Of a DNA stretch of 64,000 nucleotides, positions 53,885 to 64,000 are shown piece after piece. The notes under the pieces were generated by a model that had not been told where the DNA came from, searched no databases, and was given only the letters and a program-made list of their open reading frames with translations. Both the position numbers and the translations under genes were made by a program. Origin of the DNA: Anadara kagoshimensis (Eukaryota > Mollusca > Bivalvia > Arcoida > Arcidae); assembly GCA_021292105.1 (NCBI GenBank), contig CM037875.1:61286060-61350059 (forward strand), in the 5' to 3' direction. The first letter of the stretch is position 1. Each line of letters starts with the position of its first letter.

Positions 53885-55625
53885 CAGAATAGATTGTCGA
53901 CCAAGGGATATTGCAATCCTACTGACCGTCATCACTGTATTGTTGACAAGTTTGATGTCTCTGTGTCCAATATTACCCTGGATGTTTTAGTTCCATGTTC
54001 CTTTCACTTAATATTGAGTACACACGTGGCGGATGTAGCTAGCTAACAGGAGGTGCTTACCCTTCCAGAAAACTCGGTCTCACTTCCCTGGTGGAAGTTT
54101 GCGTGGTTAACCTAACTTGTCAGTTTTTAAGTTTTTTACTTAACTCCTGGATTGTGATTTGGGCATGGATTAGTATGTTTGTTTTTTATTGGTATAACTG
54201 CTTTATTAATTAAATGGGGGAATCTTGAACTGTGATATGAAATTTTATGATACACATCTTGATTTAAGAAACTGGAGTACTTTATATGCAATCCATAAAT
54301 CAGTAGATTAAATTATTCATCATGTTCATATGGTATGGTTAAAGGTGACTCCAGATAAGTGAACGTGGAAATGTTGTCGTGGTATGGATTAGTATTTTCA
54401 CTATATTGGAATAGCCTTTTGTGTCCAAGAAAAGATTAGATATAGTCAGTCCCACTAGCATTGGGTAAGACATCGGTTTTCTGACAAAACAACTTCCTCT
54501 CATCACTTTAAAGTTCCATCTCTTCTATATTCAATTTATACGGGAAATGTCCCGGCGCGAAGCGCCGGGAATTTCCCGTCTATAGGTAACACGTATGTAT
54601 TATGACGTCATAGAAAATTGTGGAAAAATTCTATAGACCGTACGTCCAAATCATTTGACGCCGCGCGTGCACCACTTTTCTCACTTTTCTCAAGGCCATT
54701 GAAGGGGTCAAATCGACAGGAAGTGAGCTCCATATGGGGGGAAATCTCGCCCGTCTCGTACATCAGAAATGAAACCAAAAAACGATTATCGTGAAAATAA
54801 TTCATTGAAACAAGTAATAATTTAAATAGGTTGATCGAATACCAAATATTTACGTTTCTTTCGCCATTCTGGCTGATCTCCAAGTGTAGCGTTTCAAGAT
54901 TCGCGATGACGTGATTTCTTTTGATCGGGTCAAAGTTCAATTCAGATCGATAACCACTGTAAGCCAATCAGCGACCAGCTTTCCCACGTGCATCAACCAT
55001 GATCACACAGTATACAATGCGGGAAGATATAAAAATTGCCGATTTCAAGTTAGATAAATCGATAACCATAGTTACCTGACACAAAACTATTACGAGGTTA
55101 GCATAACCACAGTATACGACTTCTACGGTAACTCTTTTTCACATATAATTACCTAATTGAATCAAAATTTTGAGTGCATCTGTGACCCTCGCTGAATGCA
55201 GTGTAAACAAAAATGGCGTTCGTCAGGACGGGAAAGACGTTTTCACAAACGATCGATTTTTAAGAAAAATAATAAAATGCGTTTTTCAAAAGAATTAATT
55301 AACAGTTCGTCCCAATAATCATTTTTATGAAAATACAGATAAAATTTATTGACATTTATTCTGAATTTAATGTAAATATTGACAAATCCTCTTGTTTGTT
55401 TACATGTGACGTGGATATCATGATCAGCTGATCGAGCTGGACCAGGTGCTGACTAGAACTGACTTCAACTACAATGACTGCACTCATCAAAAATCTAACT
55501 TGGACATAACTGATGAGGAAACTGTACATGTTGTGCAATGAGATGGACCGCTGTCCCAAAAAGTTGTGATGAAAATAACAATAATAAAACATTCATGTTG
55601 AGTTTAGCAGCTGACTGTAGTTGAG

Positions 55626-55735
55626 ATCCACTTAGGTAAGGTCTGAATTGACTCCTTGAAAACCTCCAGGGATGGCATGGCGACTGGACTACCGATGCTG
55701 GCAGGGGATTCCAATAATTTAGTTCTCGGAATGAA
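55626..55735 (-). pseudogene. LINE reverse transcriptase C-terminal scrap (segment B)
   Basis: Same relic as in segment A; small indels shift the frame in the middle, so the W-N-x-L-P part is lost from the open frame while PSLEVFKESIQTLP remains. Confidence 0.6.
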
Positions 55736-56935
55736 TATAAAAATTTTAACTAGGGTAAAATCAACATTACCTTCTTCAATATCCCAGACTTGGTTCTCGA
55801 AAAAAAGTTGGTATAAGTGAATAAATGCCAATTTCCACTCCACCATCCACATAAGCGACCATTTCAATATAAATCTTAAAGCACCATCTTTCTAATATAT
55901 CATCCCAGAATGTTTCATTTCAATTTAGGTGAATAATGAATAATCTTGACTGGGGTAAAAAAAACTCCAACCCACCATCCTAGAATTAACCGTCTCGATA
56001 TAAGTGAAAAAGCATTTTCAACTCTCCGTGGCTGGGGCTCTTCATGCAGTGAAACTTAAAGGGGCTGGGCTAAAATTAACATTATTTCGGTACAAGCCTG
56101 TCAAGTTTTAATCATATCATTTGTCAATTGCAATGGTCTGTGCTTTAGAAAATTCTCATCATGGTACTATATGCCTGTGAATGTTGAAGGTGCAAGAGGA
56201 ACTTACCCTCATACCACTGTATTAATATCGGGTTGTGGTTTAAAGGTGCTGCCTAACAGAGTCACAGACAAGCATTCCACTCCCAATTAATATAATTCTA
56301 TAACCAGTCGATAATCTATCCTTTCGGCCAAATGTGGCTTGCAAAATGAGGAAGCAGTAACTCAAATTTTGAAGTATTGGCATGTATAACACAAGTCAGG
56401 TTGGAACCAAAAACCTTCCACTCTCCCAAGAGGATGCTATACCGGTGTAGCTAGCTAACAGAAGGTGCTAACCCTTCCAGAAAACTCGGTCTCACTTCCC
56501 TGGTGGAAGTTCGCGTGTTTAACCCTAACTTGTCAGTTTCAAAGTTTTTTTTTTACTTTACTCCCGGATTGTGATTTGGACATGGATAAGTACGTTTGTT
56601 TTTCATTGGTATAACTGCTTCATTAATTGAATGGGGCAATCTTGAACTGTGATATGATACACATCTTGTTTTAAGAAACAGGAGTAGTTATTTATGCAAT
56701 CATAAATCAGTAGATTAAATTATTCACATGGTATGGTAAACGGTGATTTAAGATGAGAAGACATTACAACGTGAGAATGTTGTCGTGGTATGGATTAGTA
56801 TATTCACTATATTGGGTAATTGAATAGCCTTTTGTGTCCTAGAAAGATCATACCAAAACTCAGTTCTGTGTGACAGAACATGATTGAAAGAACTCGGCGG
56901 TAGTTAACTATAGTCAGTCACACTAGTATTTGGTG

Positions 56936-57234
56936 TGGAAGCGCGTGGCCTAGTGGTTAAGGCGTTGGATTCATGATTCGAAGGTCGTGGGTTCGATCCC
57001 TGGACCGGGCGATGTGTTGTGTCCTTGAGCAAGACACTTAATTTCATGTTGTTCCAGTTCACTCAGCTGAAAAATAAATGCGTACCAGCAAAATGCTGGA
57101 GTTAACCCTGCAATGGACCAGCGTCCCATTCAGGGGAGAGTCTTGTGCTCTCAGTCGCTTAACGCCACCAAAACCGGGATAAGCTCCGGCCTGATGGGCC
57201 TAATGGCTCGGGACAGACTTTAACTTTAACTTTA
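56936..57234 (+). mobile_element. V-SINE-like tRNA-derived SINE, copy 1
   Basis: The tRNA-like head has ggcctagtggttaaggcg and gggttcgatccctgg. A conserved central part, gtccttgagcaagacactta, resembles the V-SINE domain. The tail is a (TTTAAC)n run. A 14-bp target duplication actagtatttggtg lies at 56922-56935 and 57235-57248, so the insertion is complete. Confidence 0.85.
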
Positions 57235-58549
57235 ACTAGTATTTGGTGAGACAAAACAATGTGTGCCATCCCTTTTTTGGGTGTGTGTGTGTGTGTGTGT
57301 GTGTGCACAATAACCCGATAAAAAATGGACATTTCCCGGGATAGGCAATGCCTATTTTCATATTAAAGAGTTGTTATATTGGTCTCTTGGGGGGAGGGTG
57401 TACACAATAACCCAATAATAAATATGGACATTTCCCGGGATAGGCAATGCCTATTTTCATATTACGGGAAATGTCCCGGCGCGAAGCGCCGAGAATTTCC
57501 CGTCTATAGGTAACACGTATGTATTATGACGTCATAGAAAATTGTGGAAAAATTCTATAGACCGTACGTCCAAATCATTTGACGCCGCGCGTGCACCACT
57601 TTTCTCACTTTTCTCAAGGCCATTGAAGGGGTCAAATCGACAGGAAGTGAGCTCCATATGGGGGGAAATCTCGCCCGTCTCGTACATCAGAAATGAAACC
57701 AAGAAACGATTATCGTGAAAATAATTCATTGAAACAAGTAATAATTTAAATAGGTTGATCGAATACCAAATATTTACGTTTCTTTCGCCATTCTGGCTGA
57801 TCTCCAAGTGTAGCGTTTCAAGATTCGCGATGACGTGATTTCTTTTGATCGGGTCAAAGTTCAATTCAGATCGATAACCACTGTAAGCCAATCAGCGACC
57901 AGCTTTCCCACGTGCATCAACCATGATCACACAGTATACAATGCGGGAAGATATAAAAATTGCCGATTTCAAGTTAGATAAATCGATAACCATAGTTACC
58001 TGACACAAAACTATTACGAGGTTAGCATAACCACAGTATACGACTTCTACGGTAACTCTTTTTCACATATAATTACCTAATTGAATCAAAATTTTGAGTG
58101 CATCTGTGACCCTCGCTGAATGCAGTGTAAACAAAAATGGCGTTCGTCAGGACGGGAAAGACGTTTTCACAAACGATCGATTTTTAAGAAAAATAATAAA
58201 ATGCGTTTTTCAAAAGAATTAATTAACAGTTCGTCCCAATAATCATTTTTATGAAAATACAGATAAAATTTATTGACATTTATTCTGAATTTAATGTAAA
58301 TATTGACAAATCCTCTTGTTTGTTTACATGTGACGTGGATATCATGATCAGCTGATCGAGCTGGACCAGGTGCTGACTAGAACTGACTTCAACTACAATG
58401 ACTGCACTCATCAAAAATCTAACTTGGACATAACTGATGAGGAAACTGTACATGTTGTGCAATGAGATGGACCGCTGTCCCAAAAAGTTGTGATGAAAAT
58501 AACAATAATAAAACATTCATGTTGAGTTTAGCAGCTGACTGTAGTTGAG

Positions 58550-58659
58550 ATCCACTTAGGTAAGGTCTGAATTGACTCCTTGAAAACCTCCAGGGATGGC
58601 ATGGCGACTGGACTACCGATGCTGGCAGGGGATTCCAATAATTTAGTTCTCGGAATGAA
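58550..58659 (-). pseudogene. LINE reverse transcriptase C-terminal scrap (segment C)
   Basis: Same sequence as the segment B relic. Confidence 0.6.
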
Positions 58660-59858
58660 TATAAAAATTTTAACTAGGGTAAAATCAACATTACCTTCTT
58701 CAATATCCCAGACTTGGTTCTCGAAAAAAAGTTGGTATAAGTGAATAAATGCCAATTTCCACTCCACCATCCACATAAGCGACCATTTCAATATAAATCT
58801 TAAAGCACCATCTTTCTAATATATCATCCCAGAATGTTTCATTTCAATTTAGGTGAATAATGAATAATCTTGACTGGGGTAAAAAAAACTCCAACCCACC
58901 ATCCTAGAATTAACCGTCTCGATATAAGTGAAAAAGCATTTTCAACTCTCCGTGGCTGGGGCTCTTCATGCAGTGAAACTTAAAGGGGCTGGGCTAAAAT
59001 TAACATTATTTCGGTACAAGCCTGTCAAGTTTTAATCATATCATTTGTCAATTGCAATGGTCTGTGCTTTAGAAAATTCTCATCATGGTACTATATGCCT
59101 GTGAATGTTGAAGGTGCAAGAGGAACTTACCCTCATACCACTGTATTAATATCGGGTTGTGGTTTAAAGGTGCTGCCTAACAGAGTCACAGACAAGCATT
59201 CCACTCCCAATTAATATAATTCTATAACCAGTCGATAATCTATCCTTTCGGCCAAATGTGGCTTGCAAAATGAGGAAGCAGTAACTCAAATTTTGAAGTA
59301 TTGGCATGTATAACACAAGTCAGGTTGGAACCAAAAACCTTCCACTCTCCCAAGAGGATGCTATACCGGTGTAGCTAGCTAACAGAAGGTGCTAACCCTT
59401 CCAGAAAACTCGGTCTCACTTCCCTGGTGGAAGTTCGCGTGTTTAACCTAACTTGTCAGTTTCAAAGTTTTTTTTTTACTTTACTCCCGGATTGTGATTT
59501 GGACATGGATAAGTACGTTTGTTTTTCATTGGTATAACTGCTTCATTAATTGAATGGGGCAATCTTGAACTGTGATATGATACACATCTTGTTTTAAGAA
59601 ACAGGAGTAGTTATTTATGCAATCATAAATCAGTAGATTAAATTATTCACATGGTATGGTAAACGGTGATTTAAGATGAGAAGACATTACAACGTGAGAA
59701 TGTTGTCGTGGTATGGATTAGTATATTCACTATATTGGGTAATTGAATAGCCTTTTGTGTCCTAGAAAGATCATACCAAAACTCAGTTCTGTGTGACAGA
59801 ACATGATTGAAAGAACTCGGCGGTAGTTAACTATAGTCAGTCACACTAGTATTTGGTG

Positions 59859-60157
59859 TGGAAGCGCGTGGCCTAGTGGTTAAGGCGTTGGATTCATGAT
59901 TCGAAGGTCGTGGGTTCGATCCCTGGACCGGGCGATGTGTTGTGTCCTTGAGCAAGACACTTAATTTCATGTTGTTCCAGTTCACTCAGCTGAAAAATAA
60001 ATGCGTACCAGCAAAATGCTGGAGTTAACCCTGCAATGGACCAGCGTCCCATTCAGGGGAGAGTCTTGTGCTCTCAGTCGCTTAACGCCACCAAAACCGG
60101 GATAAGCTCCGGCCTGATGGGCCTAATGGCTCGGGACAGACTTTAACTTTAACTTTA
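59859..60157 (+). mobile_element. V-SINE-like SINE, copy 2
   Basis: Copied with segment C: same 14-bp duplication actagtatttggtg at 59845-59858 and 60158-60171, same length as copy 1. Confidence 0.85.
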
Positions 60158-61474
60158 ACTAGTATTTGGTGAGACAAAACAATGTGTGCCATCCCTTTTT
60201 TGGGTGTGTGTGTGTGTGTGTGTGTGCACAATAACCCGATAAAAAATGGACATTTCCCGGGATAGGCAATGCCTATTTTCATATTAAAGAGTTGTTATAT
60301 TGGTCTCTTGGGGGGAGGGTGTACACAATAACCCAATAATAAATATGGACATTTCCCGGGATAGGCAATGCCTATTTTCATATTACGGGAAATGTCCCGG
60401 CGCGAAGCGCCGAGAATTTCCCGTCTATAGGTAACACGTATGTATTATGACGTCATAGAAAATTGTGGAAAAATTCTATAGACCGTACGTCCAAATCATT
60501 TGACGCCGCGCGTGCACCACTTTTCTCACTTTTCTCAAGGCCATTGAAGGGGTCAAATCGACAGGAATGAGCTCCATATGGGGGAAATCTCGCCCGTCTC
60601 GTACATCAGAAATGAAACCAAGAAACGATTATCGTGAAAATAATTCATTGAAACAAGTAATAATTTAAATAGGTTGATCGAATACCAATATTTACGTTTC
60701 TTTCGCCATTCTGGCTGATCTCCAAGTGTAGCGTTTCAAGATTCGCAATGACGTGATTTCTTTTGATCGGGTCAAAGTTCAATTCAGATCGATTACCACT
60801 GTAAGCCAATCAGCGACCGACTTTCCCACGTGCATCAACCATGATCACACAGTATACAATGCGGGAAGATACAAAATTTGCCGATTTCAAGTTAGATAAA
60901 TCGATAACCATAGTTACCTGACACAAAACTATTACGAGGTTAGCATAAACACAGTATACGACTTCTACGGTAACTCTTTTTCACATATAATTACCTAATT
61001 GAATCAAAATTTTGAGTGCATCTGTGACCCTCGCTGAATGCAGTGTAAACAAAAATGGCGTTCGTCAGGACGGGAAAGACGTTTTCACAAACGATCGATT
61101 TTTAAGAAAAATAATAAAATGCGTTTTTCAAAAGAATTAATTAACAGTTCGTCCCAATAATCATTTTTATGAAAATACAGATAAAATTTATTGAATTTAT
61201 TCCGAATTTAATGTAAATATTGACAAATCCTCTTGTTTGTTTACATGTGACGTGGATATCATGATCAGCTGATCGAGCTGGACCAGGTGCTGACTAGAAC
61301 TGACTTCAACTACAATGACTGCACTCAACAAAAATCTAACTTGGACATAACTGATGAGGAAACTGTACATGTTTGCAATGAGATGGACCGCTGTCCCAAA
61401 AAGTTGTGATGAAAATAACAATAATAAAACATTCATGTTGAGTTTAGCAGCTGACTGTAGTTGAGATCCACTTA

Positions 61475-62180
61475 CTGTCCGTTTACTGGGCTGGAGAGAA
61501 AGGAATAACGCTAATATCTCAAAGATTTGAATGGCACGGTTAAAAATCAAATAATCATTTACTTACATGAGCCGAGTCGTTGCTAATAATCCTTATTTCG
61601 ATCTAATCCGTGCATTATAACTCCTTTAATGCACCAAAACGTGTTTTGGATGGGTGTTTACAATGGTAAAAATTTTGTCAAAATGGCGGAGTCTTTCGTG
61701 TGACGTAATGATGACGGAAGAATTTATTATTTACGTAGTTCGCGAGGGTACAATGAAGGGTAGTTCAAAGGTCGGTTGAGTTTAAAAATTTGAATTTACG
61801 TCAATTTTTTCAAAAGTTTGAAAATGCAGAAAGGTAGTTCACTTTATTACTTTATTTAATCAATTTTGGTCATCTCAGTAAGGCAAAAATAATCCGTTCT
61901 TTTTGCTGCACGTACCTACGTAAATAGTCGACTCTTTCGTCATGACTTCATAACATGAAGAACCCCGCCATTTCGTATAAAAGATTACCATTGTAAACAC
62001 CCACCCAGGTTATATTTTGTCGCATAAAATGATATATTAAGCAAGCATGGAACCGAAACAGAAATTTTCAGTTACGACTCGGCTCATGTAAGTAAAAGAA
62101 TCATTGATTTGTACCCGTCGTATTGAAATTTATAGAGTATTTTGCGATCTTGCTTTCTCCGAAATAGGCTAAATAAACAG
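61475..62180. mobile_element. 706-bp foldback element inserted in segment D, TA duplication
   Basis: Alignment with segment C shows a clean insertion between ccactta and ggt. The ends are CTGT and ACAG flanked by TA. Long imperfect inverted arms include acttacatgagccgagtcgt and acgactcggctcatgtaagt, plus inner copies around tacaatggtaa and ttaccattgta. A TA duplication suits the Tc1/mariner group; no transposase is present. Confidence 0.8.
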
Positions 62181-62182
62181 TA

Positions 62183-62331
62183 GGTGAGGTCTGAATTGAC
62201 TCCTTGAAAACCTCCAGGGATGGCGACTGGACTACTGATGCCGGCAGGGGATTCCAATACTTTAGTGCTCGAATGAATATAAAAATTTTAACTAGGGTAA
62301 AATCAACATTACCTTCTTCAATATCCCACAC
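62183..62331 (-). pseudogene. LINE reverse transcriptase C-terminal scrap (segment D)
   Basis: Best-preserved copy: RALKYWNPLPASVV then QSPSLEVFKESIQTS in one open frame, ending where the 706-bp element is inserted. Confidence 0.65.
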
Positions 62332-63475
62332 TTGGTTCTCGAAAAAAAAGTTGGTATAAGTGAATAAATGCCAATTTCCACTCCATCATCCACATAAGTT
62401 ACCATTTCAATATAAATCTTAAAGCACCATCTTTGTAGTATATCATCCCAGAATGTTTCATTTCAATTTAGGCGAATAATGAATAATCTTGACTGGGGTA
62501 AAAAAAAAACTCCAACCCACCATCCTAGAATTAACCGTCTCGATATAAGTGAAAACGCATTTTCAACTCTCCGGGGATGGGGCTCTTCATGCAGTGAAAC
62601 TTAAAGGGGCTGGGCTAAAATTACATTATTTCGGTACAAGCCTGTCAAGTTTTAATCATATCATTTGTCAATTGCAATGGTCTGTGCTTTAGAAAATTCT
62701 CATCATGGTACTATATGCCTGTGAATGTTGAAGGTGCAAGAGGAGCTTACCCTCATACCACTGTATTAATATCGGTTGTGGGTTAAAGGGGCTGCCTAAC
62801 AGAGTCACAGACAAGCATTCCACTCCCAATTAATATTATTATATAACCAGTCGATAATCTATCCTTTCGGTCAAATGTGGCTTGCAAAATGAGGAAGCAG
62901 TAACTCAAATTTTGAAGTATTGTCATGTATAACACAAGTCAGGTTGGAACCAAAAACCTTCCACTATCCAAGAGGATGCTATACCGGTGTAGCTAGCTAA
63001 CAGAAGGTGCTAACCCTTCCAGAAAACTCGTCTCACTTCCCTGGTGGAAGTTCGCGTGTTTAACCTAACTTGTCAGTTTCAAAGTTTTTTTTACTTTACT
63101 CCCGGATTGTGATTTGGACATGGATAAGTATGTTTGTTTTTCATTGGTATAACTGCTTCATTAATTGAATGGGGCAATCTTGAACTGTGGTATGATAAAC
63201 ATCTTGTTTTAAGAAACAGGAGTAGTTATTTATGCAATCATAAATCAGTAGATTAAATTATTCACATGGTATGGTAAACGGTGATTTAAGATGAGAAGAC
63301 ATTACAACGTGCGAATGTTGTCGTGGTATGGATTAGTATATTCACTATATTGGGTAATTGAATAGCCTTTTGTGTCCCTGGAAAGATCATACCAAAACTC
63401 AGTTCTGTGTGACAGAAGATGATTGAAAGAACTCGGCGGTAGTTAACTATAGTCAGTCCCACTAGTATTTTGGTG

Positions 63476-63765
63476 TGGAAGCGCGTGGCCTAGTGGTTAA
63501 GGCATTGGACTAATGATTCGAAGGTCGTGGGTTCGATCCCTGGACCGGGCGATGTGTTGTGTCCTTGAGCAAGACACTTAATTTCACGTTGTTCCAGTTC
63601 ACTCAGCTGAAAAATAAACGAGTACCAGCAAAATGCTGTTTAACCCTGCGATGGACCGCGTCCCATTCAGGGGAGAGTCTTGTACTCTCAGTCGCTTAAC
63701 GCCACCGAAACCTGGATAAGCTCCGGCCTGATGGGCCTAATGGCTCGGGACAGACTTTAACTTTA
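63476..63765 (+). mobile_element. V-SINE-like SINE, copy 3
   Basis: Copied with segment D and slightly diverged; the left flank is actagtattttggtg and the right tctagtattttgtg. Same head, central domain and TTTAA-type tail. Confidence 0.8.
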
Positions 63766-63807
63766 AATTTATCTAGTATTTTGTGAGACAAAACAATGTG
63801 TGCCATC

Positions 63808-63813
<6 letters not shown>

Positions 63814-63851
<38 letters not shown>
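63814..63851. repeat. GT microsatellite
   Basis: About 38 bp of GT repeat, longer than the matching tracts in segments B and C. Confidence 0.9.
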
Positions 63852-63853
<2 letters not shown>

Positions 63854-64000
63854 ACAATAACCCGATAATAAATTTGGACATTTCCCGGGATAGGCAATGC
63901 CTATTTTCATATTATTAAATCATACTGAACCTGTTACTACGAAAGCCTATTAATCTCATGAATAAAAAAAAATAAAAGGCGTAATAACGCGAATAAAGGC

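Larger units (their letters stand above)
51913..54538. repeat. Tandem segment A (most diverged copy, about 2.6 kb)
   Basis: It starts with the palindrome cgggaaatgtcccggcgcg/aagcgccgggaatttcccg and matches segments B-D over most of its length with many substitutions and indels. It lacks the SINE and the GT microsatellite. It is flanked by aatttata just before its own and before B's palindrome. The minus ORF 52343-52083 is the frame conserved in all segments by copying, not shown to be a gene. Confidence 0.85.
54539..57463. repeat. Tandem segment B (2.92 kb)
   Basis: Almost identical to C; the differences seen are few, such as aaaaaacgatt versus aagaaacgatt, one base in gtttaaccctaac, and the GT tract length. 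It includes the palindrome, the LINE tail, a SINE, a GT tract (about 57283-57304) and two copies of catttcccgggataggc next to the border with C. ORFs 54967-54608 and 55867-55604 are copied frames; the latter contains PSLEVFKESIQTLP from the LINE tail. Confidence 0.93.
57464..60384. repeat. Tandem segment C (2.92 kb)
   Basis: Near-identical copy of B, including the SINE with the same target duplication. The palindrome reads gcgccgagaa here instead of gcgccgggaa. A recent tandem duplication or an assembly duplicate. Confidence 0.93.
60385..63915. repeat. Tandem segment D (3.53 kb with insertion)
   Basis: Similar to B and C with scattered substitutions and 1-bp deletions (for example gacaggaatgagc for gacaggaagtgagc). 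It carries an extra 706-bp element at 61475-62180. It ends with a single catttcccgggataggc copy, after which the repeat stops. Confidence 0.9.

Noticed and set aside
54608-54967. 119-codon minus ORF repeated in segments B and C
   Set aside because: Its conservation follows from segment duplication. It is broken or shifted in A and D, and no domain is recognised.
56936-57010. Possible tRNA gene
   Set aside because: The tRNA-like part is followed by a SINE body, a TTTAAC tail and a target duplication, so it is a SINE head.

Overview
The window is nuclear DNA of an animal, most likely a bivalve mollusc or close lophotrochozoan. This rests on one spliced gene with GT-AG introns, tRNA-derived SINEs, many foldback and TIR elements, long AT-rich minisatellites, and an overall repeat style familiar from bivalve genomes. 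The species cannot be fixed from sequence alone. There is one 1000-base N gap (2300-3299). No prokaryotic genes, CRISPR arrays or rRNA genes are visible.

The one gene I can support is on the minus strand, from the start codon at 40797 to the stop at 15659. It has five coding exons: 40797-40719, 39128-38911, 21105-20982, 20128-19004 and 15723-15659. All splice phases agree, and the ORFs join to a model of 536 codons. The predicted product is a type I membrane protein with a signal peptide, a small four-cysteine ectodomain (CUB-like at best), one transmembrane helix, a CCCC motif, and a Pro/Gln/Tyr-rich cytoplasmic tail ending in a PPPY (WW-ligand) motif. The tail holds 11 tandem 25-residue repeats. 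The third carries an in-frame stop in this assembly.

All four introns contain a different tandem array: about 76 bp in intron 1, 33 bp and then about 17 kb of a 32-bp unit in intron 2, 28 bp in intron 3, and 65 bp in intron 4. A further 57-bp array of about 5.7 kb lies just upstream of the start codon. The 33-bp array appears to derive from the exon 2/donor junction. Each 75-bp coding repeat carries the same phase-1 splice donor. Part of the 32-bp array (about 28.5-34.9 kb) is full of small indels and repeats neighbouring clean sequence, which suggests an unpolished or misassembled stretch.

Left of the gene (1-15.6 kb) lie foldback elements (1-1081 and a partial copy at 1940-2299), a 55-bp minisatellite (3300-5850), a 34-bp minisatellite, a short hairpin MITE, TIR elements, and a 3-kb Helentron-like element built of 312-bp repeats (9671-12714). 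Two tRNA-like SINE heads are also present.

Right of the gene lie a 3.05-kb element with about 140-bp TIRs and a 10-bp target duplication (47110-50163, Mutator-like in form), with a broken PHD-finger fragment and a nested TIR element inside it. From 51913 to 63915 there are four tandem segments (A-D) of about 2.6-3.5 kb. They carry a shared palindrome, the decayed 3' end of a LINE reverse transcriptase and, in B-D, a SINE inserted once before the segments were duplicated. Segment D has an extra 706-bp TA-flanked foldback element.
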